Assembly: GCA_949152475.1 (NCBI GenBank)
Contig: OX424559.1
Span: 17,887,809 to 17,951,808 of the forward strand
DNA: 64,000 nucleotides
Source of the DNA: Terebella lapidaria
Lineage: Eukaryota > Annelida > Polychaeta > Terebellida > Terebellidae
Direction of reading: 5' to 3'
Positions 52,331 through 63,853 of this stretch are shown piece by piece. A program made the translations under genes and the position numbers. Each line of letters begins with the position of its first letter. Position 1 is the first letter of the stretch. Below the pieces are notes generated by a model. The model saw only the letters and a program-made list of their open reading frames with translations. It did no database searches and was not told the DNA's origin.

Positions 52331-53308
52331 CAAGCTATTAGGCCTAATAGTTTAATCTGTTCCTCTCTAGTACATTTTCGTTCAGAATTCAACTCGACAT
52401 TGTGGTTTTAGTCAGGCATCTATGGGATATTTCAAACTGATATTTTTTTTTTTTTGAAGACTACGTTTTATTCTCTTCTTTACTTTTTATTTATGTGTTT
52501 TGTGAAGGGTCGTATCGTCTGTAGTCAAATATATAGTGCTATCGACCTCATAACGAATGTGTTCATCCACACTGATTTCAAACATTGTATTTTACATTAC
52601 CGACACAAGTGACCAATGACCTAATGTCGTGGCGTTTCGTCCGTCGTCGTATTTCGTCCATAATTCTATATCTTGGAATTGGAATCTCTAATTTTTTTTT
52701 CGAAATTCAGCTCACCAAAAAATTATGGCACCCCCTCATCTCCCATCAATCAATGCCCATTTGGCCTGACAAAGGCTCAGAGGTGGTTCCCGACGACCCA
52801 ATTTGCTTGAATCACTCAAAGTCGGCCATTTTAGCCATAACTATCCTCAAATGTGTGATAATTTTTTTTCATGGAAAAATAAAATGCCTCGTAGATAGAA
52901 AAAAAACGGTGCCAGTTAGGCTCCAACTTTCAATTGTGGACACAAATCGAGTCATATTTGAATTTTACCCTTTAAATATTATTTGAGTGTTCAAATCAAG
53001 ATATTGTGTTGGAGGCGATTACATTTTGACTTGATTACTTGTTGAATCAATGTGTGTAATAACACTGTAGATTTATATGGAGCTGAATATCAGTGGAACG
53101 TGTGCTGAGAAATGTTTGGGACCTTTACTAGCTTGTAACCAGTAACCTTCTTATCCCTGGGGCCGCATTTCTTTCATTTAAGCAAAGGTCAGGGTTGAAA
53201 TGCATCGATGTGAAGTCGCAACAGGTTTCCAACCATCACCGAGCACACAAAAAGCACATAATATACATTGAACAGAGTGAACGGTCTTCAACCACGTGAC
53301 CTGTCTAA

Positions 53309-53440
53309 GTCACGTGACATATAGAAGTCCCATGTTTGGGGTGATTACGCGCGAGTTCCACTTTAGAAATCCAGTATTTCGATGGGCTCTGTGGCCGAGA
53401 GGTGTGAGCGGTTTCCTTTGAAGTGAGTGGCATCCATCAT
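53309..53440 (+). mobile_element. tRNA-like module 2 (box B lost)
   Basis: GTCACGTGAC at 53,309 lies 82 nt before GTGGCCGAGAGGTGTGAG (box A-like). No box B follows; the sequence runs into AAATAAAAGAAGCGATGG, which is shared with 63,860. Confidence 0.55.
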
Positions 53441-53600
53441 TTAGTTTTCAAATAAAAGAAGCGATGGTAAAATATAATTTTTCGTGATAAATACTTTCTT
53501 ATTCTGAAAAGAACCCCCTGACACATTTTACACGTTAATGATTCACACGAAATTACGGTAACAACAATTATGTTTTTATTGGTATTTTGCAATTTAGACA

Positions 53601-55009
53601 AGGACCGTGCATCTCCACTATAAATTGATATACATAAGCAAAGCTGCAGAATCATGACGCCTCTAAAATGTCCCTTTCCTTATCATAACGCGGTTCCACT
53701 TCCGTGCATCTAGTATATAGAATATTAAAAATCCTGATCTTTATTATTACTATTAACGGTTGTGCTAACTGTCATAGATATAGGCCCTAAGTCAGTCAGC
53801 CACGTTCAGTACACGTTTCTTCATAATTCAAACCAAATTACTTCAAGAATTATTATAGATATAGACAATGGTCACCGTTCATATCCACTGCAGAATGATA
53901 AGCTTGGCTACAAATCATGAGAACTGTCCCGTTTCTCACTTCCGTGCATGTAGTGTATATAATATTAAAAATTCTGATCTTTAATAATACTGTTAAAGGT
54001 TCTGTGTAAATAATACTGTTTTGTGACAGCAAAATGCAAATTTCTTTTGCATGGTGTAACAAGTTGTTAGGCCTAGTTCTTGCATGTATTTTTGTACTAC
54101 ATCTTACAGGGAGTTGATCACGACATTTTAGAGATTAGACTAAATTTTTAGCCAGGCGTGCATGGGCTATTTCGACTTCATAATTTTTCGCTTGAAGACT
54201 ATACTTGATTACTTTGGCTGCTGTATTTTGTGAGAGGTTGTGTGGTCTGACTTCGGTGACCGTGATCAATATGACCACTTGGTTCCCCAACAAAATAGTT
54301 GCACACTGATTTTTATCTTCTTACAAGAGAAGGTCAAAGCTGTGATAGATACACCCAAAGCATACTGATCTACGAGCCATCCGGCTGGATAAAAAATGAA
54401 GTATACATTAGATAATGCCGTGACCTGTTCCCAAGCACGTGGTCTGTATAGGTCACGTGACTGGCGAGCATCGTGCATGTTTGGTTTATTAAGTATGAGT
54501 TCCATTCTAGAAATCATTGCGAGTGGTCTGAGTTGTTTCCCGTAGGCTGTTTGTTTTAACTGGCAGGTGTTGGTTCCCGGGCATCTTTATCAACGATGTT
54601 TACCTCATTTGTGTGTAATATCATTGAATATTATATATCTGAGTGCTGTCACTGTTGGCAATGGAGTCTACCACCTACTAGACCGTCTCACTGTAGAGAG
54701 GCACTGCGAGCCCCATCGGCCGCGATCATTACACAACTCTCATTTATTCAGACTGAATTACGTTAGGAAATATCAGTATTCTCGATATTTGGCAAATCAA
54801 ACCATATTACACTCTTCACGACATGACCATGAGCAGAGCGTTCGAATCACGACGTGCGAAAAATGTCTTGTTTGTTGTCATAACGCGCTTCGTTTCCATG
54901 AATTTTGACCTAGTAGAAAATTCGATACCCAGATATTTATGGTTTGCGGAATATTGCTGTTTTAACTAAGTTTTAGAGTGAAAGCTTTATGCTATGGTCA
55001 CATGTATTC
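53601..55009. other. Diverged subrepeats and a third tRNA-like relic
   Basis: Fragments of the 420-bp subrepeat occupy 53,600-54,100 and 54,780-54,930. GTCACGTGAC recurs at 54,452-54,461, followed by a decayed tRNA-like stretch (GAGTGGTCTGAG, then GTTGGTTCCCGGG at 54,569). No gene. Confidence 0.55.
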
Positions 55010-55029
55010 CCGACACAGATACGGACTTT

Positions 55030-55645
55030 TAGAAACAGCCGGAGAAGCCCGGAGATAGCCGGAGTGTACTCCGGGGACCTCCGGCATGCTCCAGGTGATT
55101 TTGTTTTGTTTTTTAGCGGAAAGGAAGTCAGGAGTAGACACGGAGTTGTTGTGGAGTGAAGCCGAAGACAGACGGAATATATATGGAGAACCCCGGCATA
55201 TTCCCGACATAAGCTGGAGGAAGCCGACACACCCCGGCAAAAGCCGTCGCCAGGCCGGAATTCTGCCCTTAATCCGTAAATGTGCCGGGAAATAAGTCGG
55301 AGTACCTTATCTCCGGAGAAAGGCGAAGTAACCCCGAAGTTAGTTTTAAAGCTCCGTCTTCCTCTTGGGATTCTCCGTGTATACTCCGGCTTGCTCCGGT
55401 TGTGAAATTTCATCTTGGGAGTATCCCCGGCGTTTCCCGGCGATGGTGGAATACCTACAAAGAATGCCGGCACATCTACGGACCTACCGGAGCATTTACG
55501 GAGATTTCCGGAGTAACACTGGCATATCCCCGGAAAGTGACAAAAAAGTGGAAAATGACCCACTCCGGGAAATCTCTGGCATTTGGGCAAATTTTTTTGA
55601 ACATGTCCAACTTTTCCCGGAGCGCAAAAACAAAAAATCCCGGTA
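55030..55645. repeat. CCGG-rich array with period of about 10-11 bp
   Basis: CCGG occurs at 55,039, 55,049, 55,059, 55,071 and 55,081. CCCGGC, GCCGAC and GCCGTC words fall every 9-11 bp from 55,192 to 55,254, and CCCGG at 55,427 and 55,437. The array is strongly diverged and split by about 60-bp non-periodic stretches. The 225-codon minus-strand frame over it is a by-product. Confidence 0.7.
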
Positions 55646-55959
55646 ATCAAGTAATACTCTCAACTCGTGCATTATAGTGTAATTACATGACAATAAAACA
55701 AGTTGACAGAGATTGAATCCTTGTCAGTATTTTAAGAGAATGTGTTATATATTCAAAAACATTTTTAAAATTTCCCATGAAGACAATTCCCTCCCCAGCC
55801 ACCATCATATGCTTCACCAAGACGGCAATCTGGGCATATTTTCTTTTGTTTTTTTGTTGGGTCAGAGGTCCATGGGGGCTCCAGGCAAAGAGCCTATGCT
55901 GGTGTTGAAGGGACTATCTCTGATAGCTGTAGCGTTCTTTCTCCAACAACTCGTGGCTG

Positions 55960-56160
55960 TGGCCAGATCACCTGCGAACCCTTTTATATCGCACACCGAG
56001 CCGATTGGCCCGAGCTGTGCATGGCTGTGATTCCAGGGACAAACGGCTCGCTGGAGGCGAATGGTCGCTTTTATATCAAACCCCGAGCCGAATGGCCCTC
56101 GGCTGTGACTTGATGCTGTTCTCTGATTGGCTGACAAACAGCTCGCTGGAGGCGGATGGT
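55960..56160 (+). repeat. Tandem pair of about 93 bp
   Basis: CTTTTATATC, CCGAGCCGA.TGGCC, ACAAACGGCTCGCTGGAGGC and GATGGTC occur twice in the same order (55,980-56,066 and 56,069-56,165). The last part is shared with 60,150-60,200. Confidence 0.75.
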
Positions 56161-56164
56161 CTGA

Positions 56165-56590
56165 ACTTTTTTTCAAACAGCCCCCTCACTTCGAATGCTT
56201 CAGGCTTTCTTTTTTTGACACATATTTGACTTTATCAAAGTTAATGTGTGTTGTTTATATGACGAATAGACTTGGTTAAGTGCCCCGTTATTTTGCCAAG
56301 TTCCGAAAAGTTCCTTCTGATTCCGGGAACTTTTCCGTCACTATTTCAAAAAGTTTGCATGTCAAAGCAGTTCCAATGATGTTAATCAGTTAATGATGTC
56401 CCGATCTTGTCATACACTAGTATCCGAATTCTTGATGGAAGCATATTTCAATGGTCCATGAGAAGATGATACATCAGAATCTTGCAGGGTTCCAAGGGTG
56501 ATCTCTGTGAAGGGCGTCTCGTGGGATGGTCGAATGGGGCTCCAACTATTGAAAAGTGTGATGTTTATCACATAATACATCATTATCACA
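56165..56590 (+). repeat. Dispersed repeat, copy 2 (with conserved block)
   Basis: 56,100-56,280 matches 60,140-60,340. 56,290-56,440 matches 44,890-45,000 and 60,600-60,710. 56,478-56,562 matches 45,046-45,130 nearly base for base. Confidence 0.8.
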
Positions 56591-56599
56591 AGAACTCCC

Positions 56600-58860
56600 G
56601 AAATTCAATGGAACTCAACTTAACAAAACTCCATGAAACTCAACTTCACAGAACTTCACGGAACTCAACTTCACGAAACTCCACCCACAGAACTCAGCTG
56701 CACTTCACGGAACTCAGCTGCACTTGACGGAACTCCACAGAACTCAGCTGCACTTCATGGAACTCCACAAAACTCAGCTGCACTTCACAGAACTCAGCTG
56801 CACTTCATGGAACTCCACAGAACTCAGCTGCACTTCACAGAACTCAGCTGCACTTCATGGAACTCCACATAACTCAGCTGCACTTCACAGAACTCCACAG
56901 AACTCAGCTGCACTTCATGGAACTCTACGGAACTCAGCTGCACTTCATGGAACTCTACGGAACTCAGCTGCACTTCATAGAAATCCAGAGAACTCAGCGG
57001 CACTTCACAGAACTCAGCTGCACTTCACGGAACTCAGCTGCACTTCATGGAACTCCCCAAAACTCAACTGCACTTCACAGAACTCAGCCGAACTTCAGGG
57101 ATCTCTACGGAACTCAGCTGCACTTCACGGAACTCAGCTGCACTTGATGGAACTCCACAAAACTCAGCTGCACTTCACAGAACTCAGCTGCACTTGACGG
57201 AACTCTACGGAACTCAGCTTCATTTCATGGATCTCTACGGAACTCAGCTGCCCTTCACAGAACTACGAATCGCAGCTGCACTTCGTGGAACTCTACGGAA
57301 CTCAGCTGCACTTCACAGAACTCAGCTTCACTTCACGGAACTACGGAACTCAGCTGCACTTCACAGAACTCCACAGAACTCAGCTGCACTTCATGGAACT
57401 CTAAAAAAGTCAGCTGCACTTCACGGAACTCAGCTGCACTTCATGGAACTCTACGGAACTCAGCTGCACTTCACGGAACTCTACAGAACTCAGCTGCACT
57501 TCACGGAACTCAGCTGCACTTCACAGAAGTCTACGGAATTCAGCTGCACTTCACAGAAGTCTATGGAACTCAGCTGCACTTCACGGAAGTCTACGGAACT
57601 CAGCTGCACTTCACAGAACTCAGCTTCACTTCACGGAACTACGGAACTCAGCTGCACTTCACAGAACTCCACAGAACTCAGCTGCACTTCATGGAACTCT
57701 AAAAAAGTCAGCTGCACTTCACGGAACTCAGCTGCACTTCATGGAACTCTACGGAACTCAGCTGCACTTCACGGAACTCTACAGAACTCAGCTGCACTTC
57801 ACGGAACTCAGCTGCACTTCACAGAAGTCTACGGAATTCAGCTGCACTTCACAGAAGTCTATGGAACTCAGCTGCACTTCACGGAAGTCTACGGAACTCA
57901 GCTGCACTTCACGGAACTCTAAGGAACTCAGCTGCACTTCACAGAACTCCGTGGAACTCAGCTGCACTTCGTGAAACTTTATGGAACTCAGCTGCACTTC
58001 ATGGAACTCTACAGAACTCAGCTGCACTTCACGGAAGTCTATGGAACTCAGCTTCACTTCACGGAACTCCACGGAACTCAGCTGCACTTCACGGAACTCC
58101 ACAGAACTCAGCTGCAATTGATGGAACTCCACAGAACTCAGCTGCACTCCACAGAACTCAGCTGCACTTCATTGAACTTTATGGAAATCAGCTGCACTTC
58201 ATGGAACTCTACAGAAGTCAGCTGCACTTCACGGAAGTCTATGGAACTCAGCTTCACTTCACGGAAATCCACGGAACTCAGCTGCACTTCACGGAACTCT
58301 ATGGAACTCAGCTGCACTTCGCAGAACTCTACGGAACTCGGCTGCACTTCACGGAACTCCACAGAACTCGGCTGCACTTCACGGAACTCCACAGAACTCA
58401 GCTGCACTTCACGGAACTCAGCTGCACTTCACAGAACTGCACAGAACTCAGCTGCACTTCATGGAACTTTATGGAACTCAGCTGCACCTCATGAAACTCT
58501 ACAGAAGTCAGCTGCACTCCACGGGACTCCATGGAACTCATCTTCACGGAATTCATCTTCTCGGAACTCTACGGAGATCAAGCTGAGGAAACTCCACGAA
58601 ACTCAACTCCACAAAACTCCATTGGCCTCCAAGGAACTCCCGGAACCCAACTTCATGAAACATCATGGAATTCAAATCTGAAGAACTCAACCTGAGGAAA
58701 CTCCATGGAGTTCCACGAAACTCAACTTCACGACCTTTCATGGAACTCAACGGAACTCCAAGAAACACAACTTCACAGAACTCCACGGAACTCAGCTTCA
58801 CCAAACTCCATCTAACTCCACGAAACTCAACTCCATGGAACTTCACGGAACCTCACTTCA
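56600..58860 (+). repeat. Minisatellite with a 10-bp quantum (20- and 30-bp units)
   Basis: Three 10-bp words, AACTCAGCTG, CACTTCACGG and AACTCCACGG (with variants), combine into 20- and 30-bp units for about 2.2 kb. Since 30 bp is ten codons, several plus frames stay open (for example RNSAALHGTL), giving frames up to 291 codons that I treat as artefacts. CAGCTG occurs in most units. Both ends (56,600-56,700 and 58,540-58,860) are more diverged than the core. Confidence 0.93.
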
Positions 58861-58900
58861 TGGAACTAACCGATGTATTAGATATAGAAGCGACCAATCT

Positions 58901-58930
58901 GTGTGTGTAGGTGTGTGTGTGTGTGTGTGT

Positions 58931-58971
<41 letters not shown>
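58901..58971 (+). repeat. (GT)n(CT)n microsatellite
   Basis: A GT run with one AG interruption changes directly to a CT run just after the minisatellite ends. Confidence 0.97.
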
Positions 58972-58972
<1 letters not shown>

Positions 58973-60130
58973 GCGAGCCGATTGTCCCTTGGCCGTGCGT
59001 GCCAATTAACGCTGTGACTGGCTTGAAAGATATGCTGATTCTAACGCTGAAGAGTGTGCTAGTGTCGATCCTGATCTATTATTCCGCCGAGTGTCAATCG
59101 GCTCGATGATAGTGGGTCCTCCGAGTGTGAGCAAATGTGGGATAAAGTGCCACTCCGGGCAAATGTGCATGTGACCAATCAGCGCCATGCTCTCTGCATT
59201 ATGTGACCAGTTTTGAACCAATCACAGCCTATGTCTCAGATTGCCCAAGTTTTTGTACATTCTACCCTTGCTGGGTTTTATATGATATATTCTGTAGGAT
59301 CAACTGTGTGCCTGATTATTATCTCTCTTTTCTGATGAATTTTGAATTAAATTATCATTAGAAGCCGGGAAACGGGTAACAGTGTAGATTGACCGCTTGT
59401 GGTCAAACACATGCTAGTTATTAACCACGAGCCCATTCAAGTAATGCCAGTTACTTTTCTACTCGTACATTTCTAGGGTGATTACATGATAAACAATCAG
59501 GGTTACACAGGGTTACAGGGTTACACAGTTTGTGCTGTCGGTATCTAAAGCCAGTGTATTATATGTTAAAAAGTATTATTTGTTTCACAGGCATCTTGAA
59601 TATACTCATAAAAAGACGATAATCTGTGGACATATCCCCCGCGAACACGCTTACAAGACACACCGAGCAGGTTGACCCTGGCTGTGACCGGCTGCGCGGC
59701 TAGGGACAGTCTGTTCGCGGAGGGTTGGATATAAAGGCATTTCGGCCCGCAGACGGATATTCTATTTGCATTGACAATGAATCGCTCATGTTTGAAATGG
59801 CTGCATGCCGGGGCTGTTTCCCAACAAGGACATACGATATGTATAACACAATCAACAACAAAACAAAAATACAGAAACCTTATAACGTGAAATAGTATAT
59901 GCGTTGATGCAAGTGCACATTTTACAAGAGTGTGCATATTTATAATAAAGGGAATCTCGTCAAATCTACATGTATGTAATAGAGAAAGATCTACATTATT
60001 ATATACTAGAATACAGGTCTGGATCAATGGAGTAATATTTCGATGAGATTTGTCTCTACATCAATAAGACTATAACATGATCGTTTAGAAGGGAGGAGAG
60101 CGTGCTGGTTGTCTGCAACAAAAGTTGAAT
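58972..60130. other. Non-coding region
   Basis: No recognised gene. A 153-codon minus-strand frame (59,566-60,027) has no domain or compositional support and is within chance expectation. Confidence 0.5.
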
Positions 60131-60720
60131 TTCCCGCTCGGAAAAAGCAGCTCGCTCTCTGATTGGCTGACAAACGGCTCGCTGGAGGCGGATGGTCAGA
60201 CCTTTTTCAAACAGCTCGCTACCCGCGAATGCTTTGGGCTTTCTATCTATAACAAAAATTCGACTTTATGGAAGTTAATATGTCTTTTTATGATTGTTTT
60301 ATCACGAATATACAAAATGAGGTGCCCTGTGATATTGCCATCAAAAAGTATACCGTTAGTGATATGTATATAAATATAAGGCCCTAAAATTTGCAATATA
60401 AAAGTTACATTCTGTTTATATGCATTTACATTTATATACACATTTGACCAGAGTATTGGCTAGATATTTATCCCGTGTCATTATGAGTCCACCTCCCTGT
60501 ATTTCACAAACACGATGATACTGTGGTATGTCCCAGTCCCAGGCTGCTTGCTGAGTCTCATTACATAGAGATCAATACATCAATGTATTGAAAAATAGTT
60601 CCGTCTGATACCAGACATTTATCCGCCGCTATTACACAAAGTTTGCATGTCGAAGTAGGTCCAATCAACAGTTCAATTGTCTCAATCTTGTCATATATCC
60701 ATATTTTTGGTAGACACAGT
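60130..60720 (+). repeat. Dispersed repeat, copy 3
   Basis: CTGATTGGCTGACAAACGGC and GGAGGCGGATGGTC match 56,120-56,165. TGTCCCAGTCCCAG, AGAGATCAATACA and CACAAAGTTTGCATGTC match 44,820-44,940 and 56,345-56,365. It lacks the conserved block present in copies 1 and 2. Confidence 0.8.
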
Positions 60721-61270
60721 TAGGTGCCCGGTGATGTTGCATTCGAAAAGTAATCGATAGATAAATCTATGATGTATGTCTGGGATACGTCTTGTGTACT
60801 CCTTTCCTATCGTGACAAAACAACTTTTATTCCATAAACTCAGTCACCTGACCGAAACACTTAATTGTGCCTCAGAGTTGGAGATCGTTCATTTTAGCTG
60901 ATCAAGACAGGCACAGAGCTATATTGTCATATTACATAGATGGAGAGGAGAGCAATAAAGCTAACAATATCCACGGTGACATCGATGTCAAATGTCATAG
61001 TTACTCGACTCGAGGGCTGTTTTCCAACCGCTGACCCATGTACCAATACCTGGGTCAGGACTGTACGCCTGTGCGGACAGACGTGACGTCACGAGTGCTT
61101 CAGAAATAGGTCTCGAGGGGCGGATCAACTTCCAGTCTGAGCCGCCATCGGACTGTCAAAGGTATATGTATATCGGTTCTCATGGTTTGATATATAGTAT
61201 ATGAAGTCACAGCAGGCTGCCAGCACGCCAAAGGCACACAATATACATTGAATACAGTGAACGGTCTCCA

Positions 61271-61412
61271 GTCACGTGACACAGTTTGTTCGATAACGCA
61301 CGAGTTCCACTTTTAAAATTTTTATTTTCTATGGGCTCTGTGGCCGAGTGGGGTGAGCAGTTTCCCTCTAAGTTCGTTTTCTCTGGCGGGAGTTGGTTCG
61401 ATTCCCAGAGAT
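61271..61412 (+). mobile_element. tRNA-like module 3 with perfect box B
   Basis: GTCACGTGAC at 61,271 lies 69-70 nt before box A (TGGCCGAGTGG, 61,341). GGTTCGATTCC at 61,395-61,405 is an exact box B. The acceptor stem does not pair well, so it is tRNA-derived rather than a functional tRNA gene. Confidence 0.7.
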
Positions 61413-63670
61413 CCACATTTCCTTGGTGTGATACAACAACAACCTATAAGACCTAATTATTTAAACATTTCCGTTCAAAACAACTCGACTTCAAAGCTAT
61501 TTCACACTGATATTTTTCCACCTGATTCCTTTCGTTACTTGTTTTCATTACATAGTGGTGTTAAGTAAGTCAACCATGTTCAATTTACGCTTCTTCATAA
61601 TTGAAACCGAATTACATTTGAGAATTATAATTGATATTAAATATTTTGTAATTTCGACAATGAACACCGTTCATGTACACTGCAGGATGATGGGCTTGGC
61701 TGCAAATCATGACGTATGTAAACTGTCTGTTTATTATCATAACGCGCTTTCACTTCCGTGCATCTAGTGTATGGAATATTCAAAATACGTTATATTATTA
61801 ACGGTTGTTTTTTCCACAACAAAGTGCACATCTTCTTTGCACGATACAACAACCTATTAGGCCTAATAATTGAATATGTCCTTTTATTGATACATTTCCG
61901 TTCAGAACTCGACGTTGACGTTTCAGATAGACATGTATTGGTTACTTCTCACTGATAATTTTCCACTTGATTCTTCTCGTTACTTTTCACGTGTTAAATC
62001 ATTCAACCATGTTCAGTTTACCTTTCTTCATAATCCAAACAAACGTACATTGATGGTTATTATTGATATTTTGTAATTTAGACAATGAATGACCACCGTT
62101 CATGTACACTGCAGATTGATAAGTTTGGCTACAAATCATGACGTGTGTAAAATGTCCCGTTTATTATCATAGCGCGCTTCCACTTCCGTGCATCTAGTGT
62201 GTAGAACATTCGAAATCTTGATCTTTATAAATATTATTAACGGTTGTTTTCACAAAAAAAATGCATGTTTCCTTCGCATGGTACAACATCATATTGGGTC
62301 CAATCGTTGAATGCATTCCTTTCTATCATATTTTCGTTTAGAATTTAATTCGACACAGTGGTTTCAGCCAGACATCTATGGGCTATTTCAAACTGATAAT
62401 TTTTCATTTTAAGACTACACTTGAATCTAATGGTTTCTTTTTACTTGTGTGCTTTGTGAATAATTATATCGTTTGTCTGTAGTAAAATATATAGTGCTAT
62501 CGACCCCTAACGAATGTGTTAGACAGTTTCTCCATGTTGATTTCACACGTTACCGACACGATTGACTGATAGCCTATTGTTGTGGCGTTTCGTCCGTCGT
62601 CGTTTTTCGTTCGTTAGCAAATATAGATCATTATCTTGGAATCCGTTTATTGGAACCTTTTGATACAGGAAGATTCTTGGTGCCAAAATGTCCGTCTTTC
62701 AAACTCACACAATATAAATTCAATCAAAAAGGATAGGACTTGAATTTAAAAACAAAAACTGTCCGGTAATTATTTTTGAAAACCAGCTCATCAACTATTT
62801 ATGACAATATTCATTATCAGTGAGAGCCGATTCGATTTTGAATTACTCAAAGCTGGGCACCGAATTTGAATTTAATCGATAGTGCCCATTATATGAGCTC
62901 GTGAAATATTGGCCAATAATAAGTAATACGACGTGATAGTTAAAAAAAATATTTTCCCCAAAACTGTGCATTTTTTCATTAAATTACCACATCACAATAT
63001 TTCCATGGTGTACGCTGCATTGGCGTGTTCAAAGAGGGCGCACCCAGATACCACCCCCTTAAATTTACGGATCCGTAAATTATCGTAGCCTCACAAATGT
63101 TTCTCATTCAAAAAATATCTGGGATAATGGAACCCCACTCGTCCCACTCCCAGAGACAAACCGAATCAAATTGAATTGATCAAAGTCCATTTTCGCCTGA
63201 AATTGTTATTTGTCATGTTTAAATTTGAATGTTCAAAATCAAGTTGCAAGTAAAGTTTACGAGTTTCCCGTGTTAAAACAAAATGATTAGTGGAAGAAAA
63301 CGGCACCAGCTAGGGATTAACTATCGAAAAGATTAACTTGAATTTCCAATCAAGGTATCGTTTGTCGGAGGTAAAGTCATTCTAACTTTGTGACTTGCTG
63401 TATCAATGGGTATGACAGTGCCGTCTATGGAGCTGAACATAACGTGTAATAACAAATATTGTGGCCTTCACCAACTTCTAGCCGGTAACCTACTTATGTC
63501 CCTTGGTCTTTTTCTTTCGTTCAAATATAATTCAGAGTTGAAATACACCGAACCTAAAAAAAAAAATAATATGAAATCGCAACAGACTGCCAACCAGTCG
63601 CCGAGCACACAAAAAGCAGATAATATACATTGAAGAGAGTGAACGGTCTTCGACCACGTGGCCTGTCTAA

Positions 63671-63853
63671 GTCACGTGACATATTATAGAAGTCCCATGT
63701 TTGGGGTGATTACGCACGAGTTCCACTTGAAATCCGTTTTTTCGATGTGCTGTACGGCCGAGACTCAGGGGAGCGATTTACTACGAAGTGTGTGATCTGT
63801 GGAGGGAGTTGGTTCGATTCCCGGGCTGCCGTGGCGTCCAACAATTACTTTTT
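63671..63853 (+). mobile_element. tRNA-like module 4 with box B and T5 terminator
   Basis: GTCACGTGAC at 63,671, a degenerate box A (TACGGCCGAGAC, 63,753), an exact box B GGTTCGATTCC (63,811-63,821) and a T5 run (63,849-63,853) occur in order, as in a short RNA polymerase III unit. Confidence 0.65.

Larger units (their letters stand above)
50440..53600 (+). repeat. Block of about 3 kb, copy 1
   Basis: Collinear with 60,795-64,000. Shared landmarks are ACTCCTTTCC, TTGGAGATCGTTCATTT, GGTGACATCGATGTCAAAT, GACGTGACGTCACGAGTGCT, GTCACGTGAC (50,901 and 61,271), the TGACCACCGTTCATG subrepeats, ATATATAGTGCTATCGACC, GTGGCGTTTCGTCCGTCGTC and AAGTCACGTGACATA (53,308 and 63,670). It has no coding frame. 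Confidence 0.85.

Noticed and set aside
54973..55650. 225-codon minus-strand frame over the CCGG array
   Set aside because: It follows a decayed short-period repeat, with no domain, and is overlapped by several plus-strand frames of similar quality.
57047..57922. 291-codon frame of SAALHGT-type repeats
   Set aside because: Comparable frames exist in other phases of the same 10-bp-module array, with no start context or non-repeat sequence.
59566..60027. 153-codon minus-strand frame
   Set aside because: No recognisable family, splice sites or compositional shift. A few frames of this size are expected by chance in about 36 kb read in six frames.
61332..61412. Functional tRNA-Leu or tRNA-Ser gene
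   Set aside because: Box A and box B are present, but the acceptor and T stems do not pair and no anticodon arm can be drawn.
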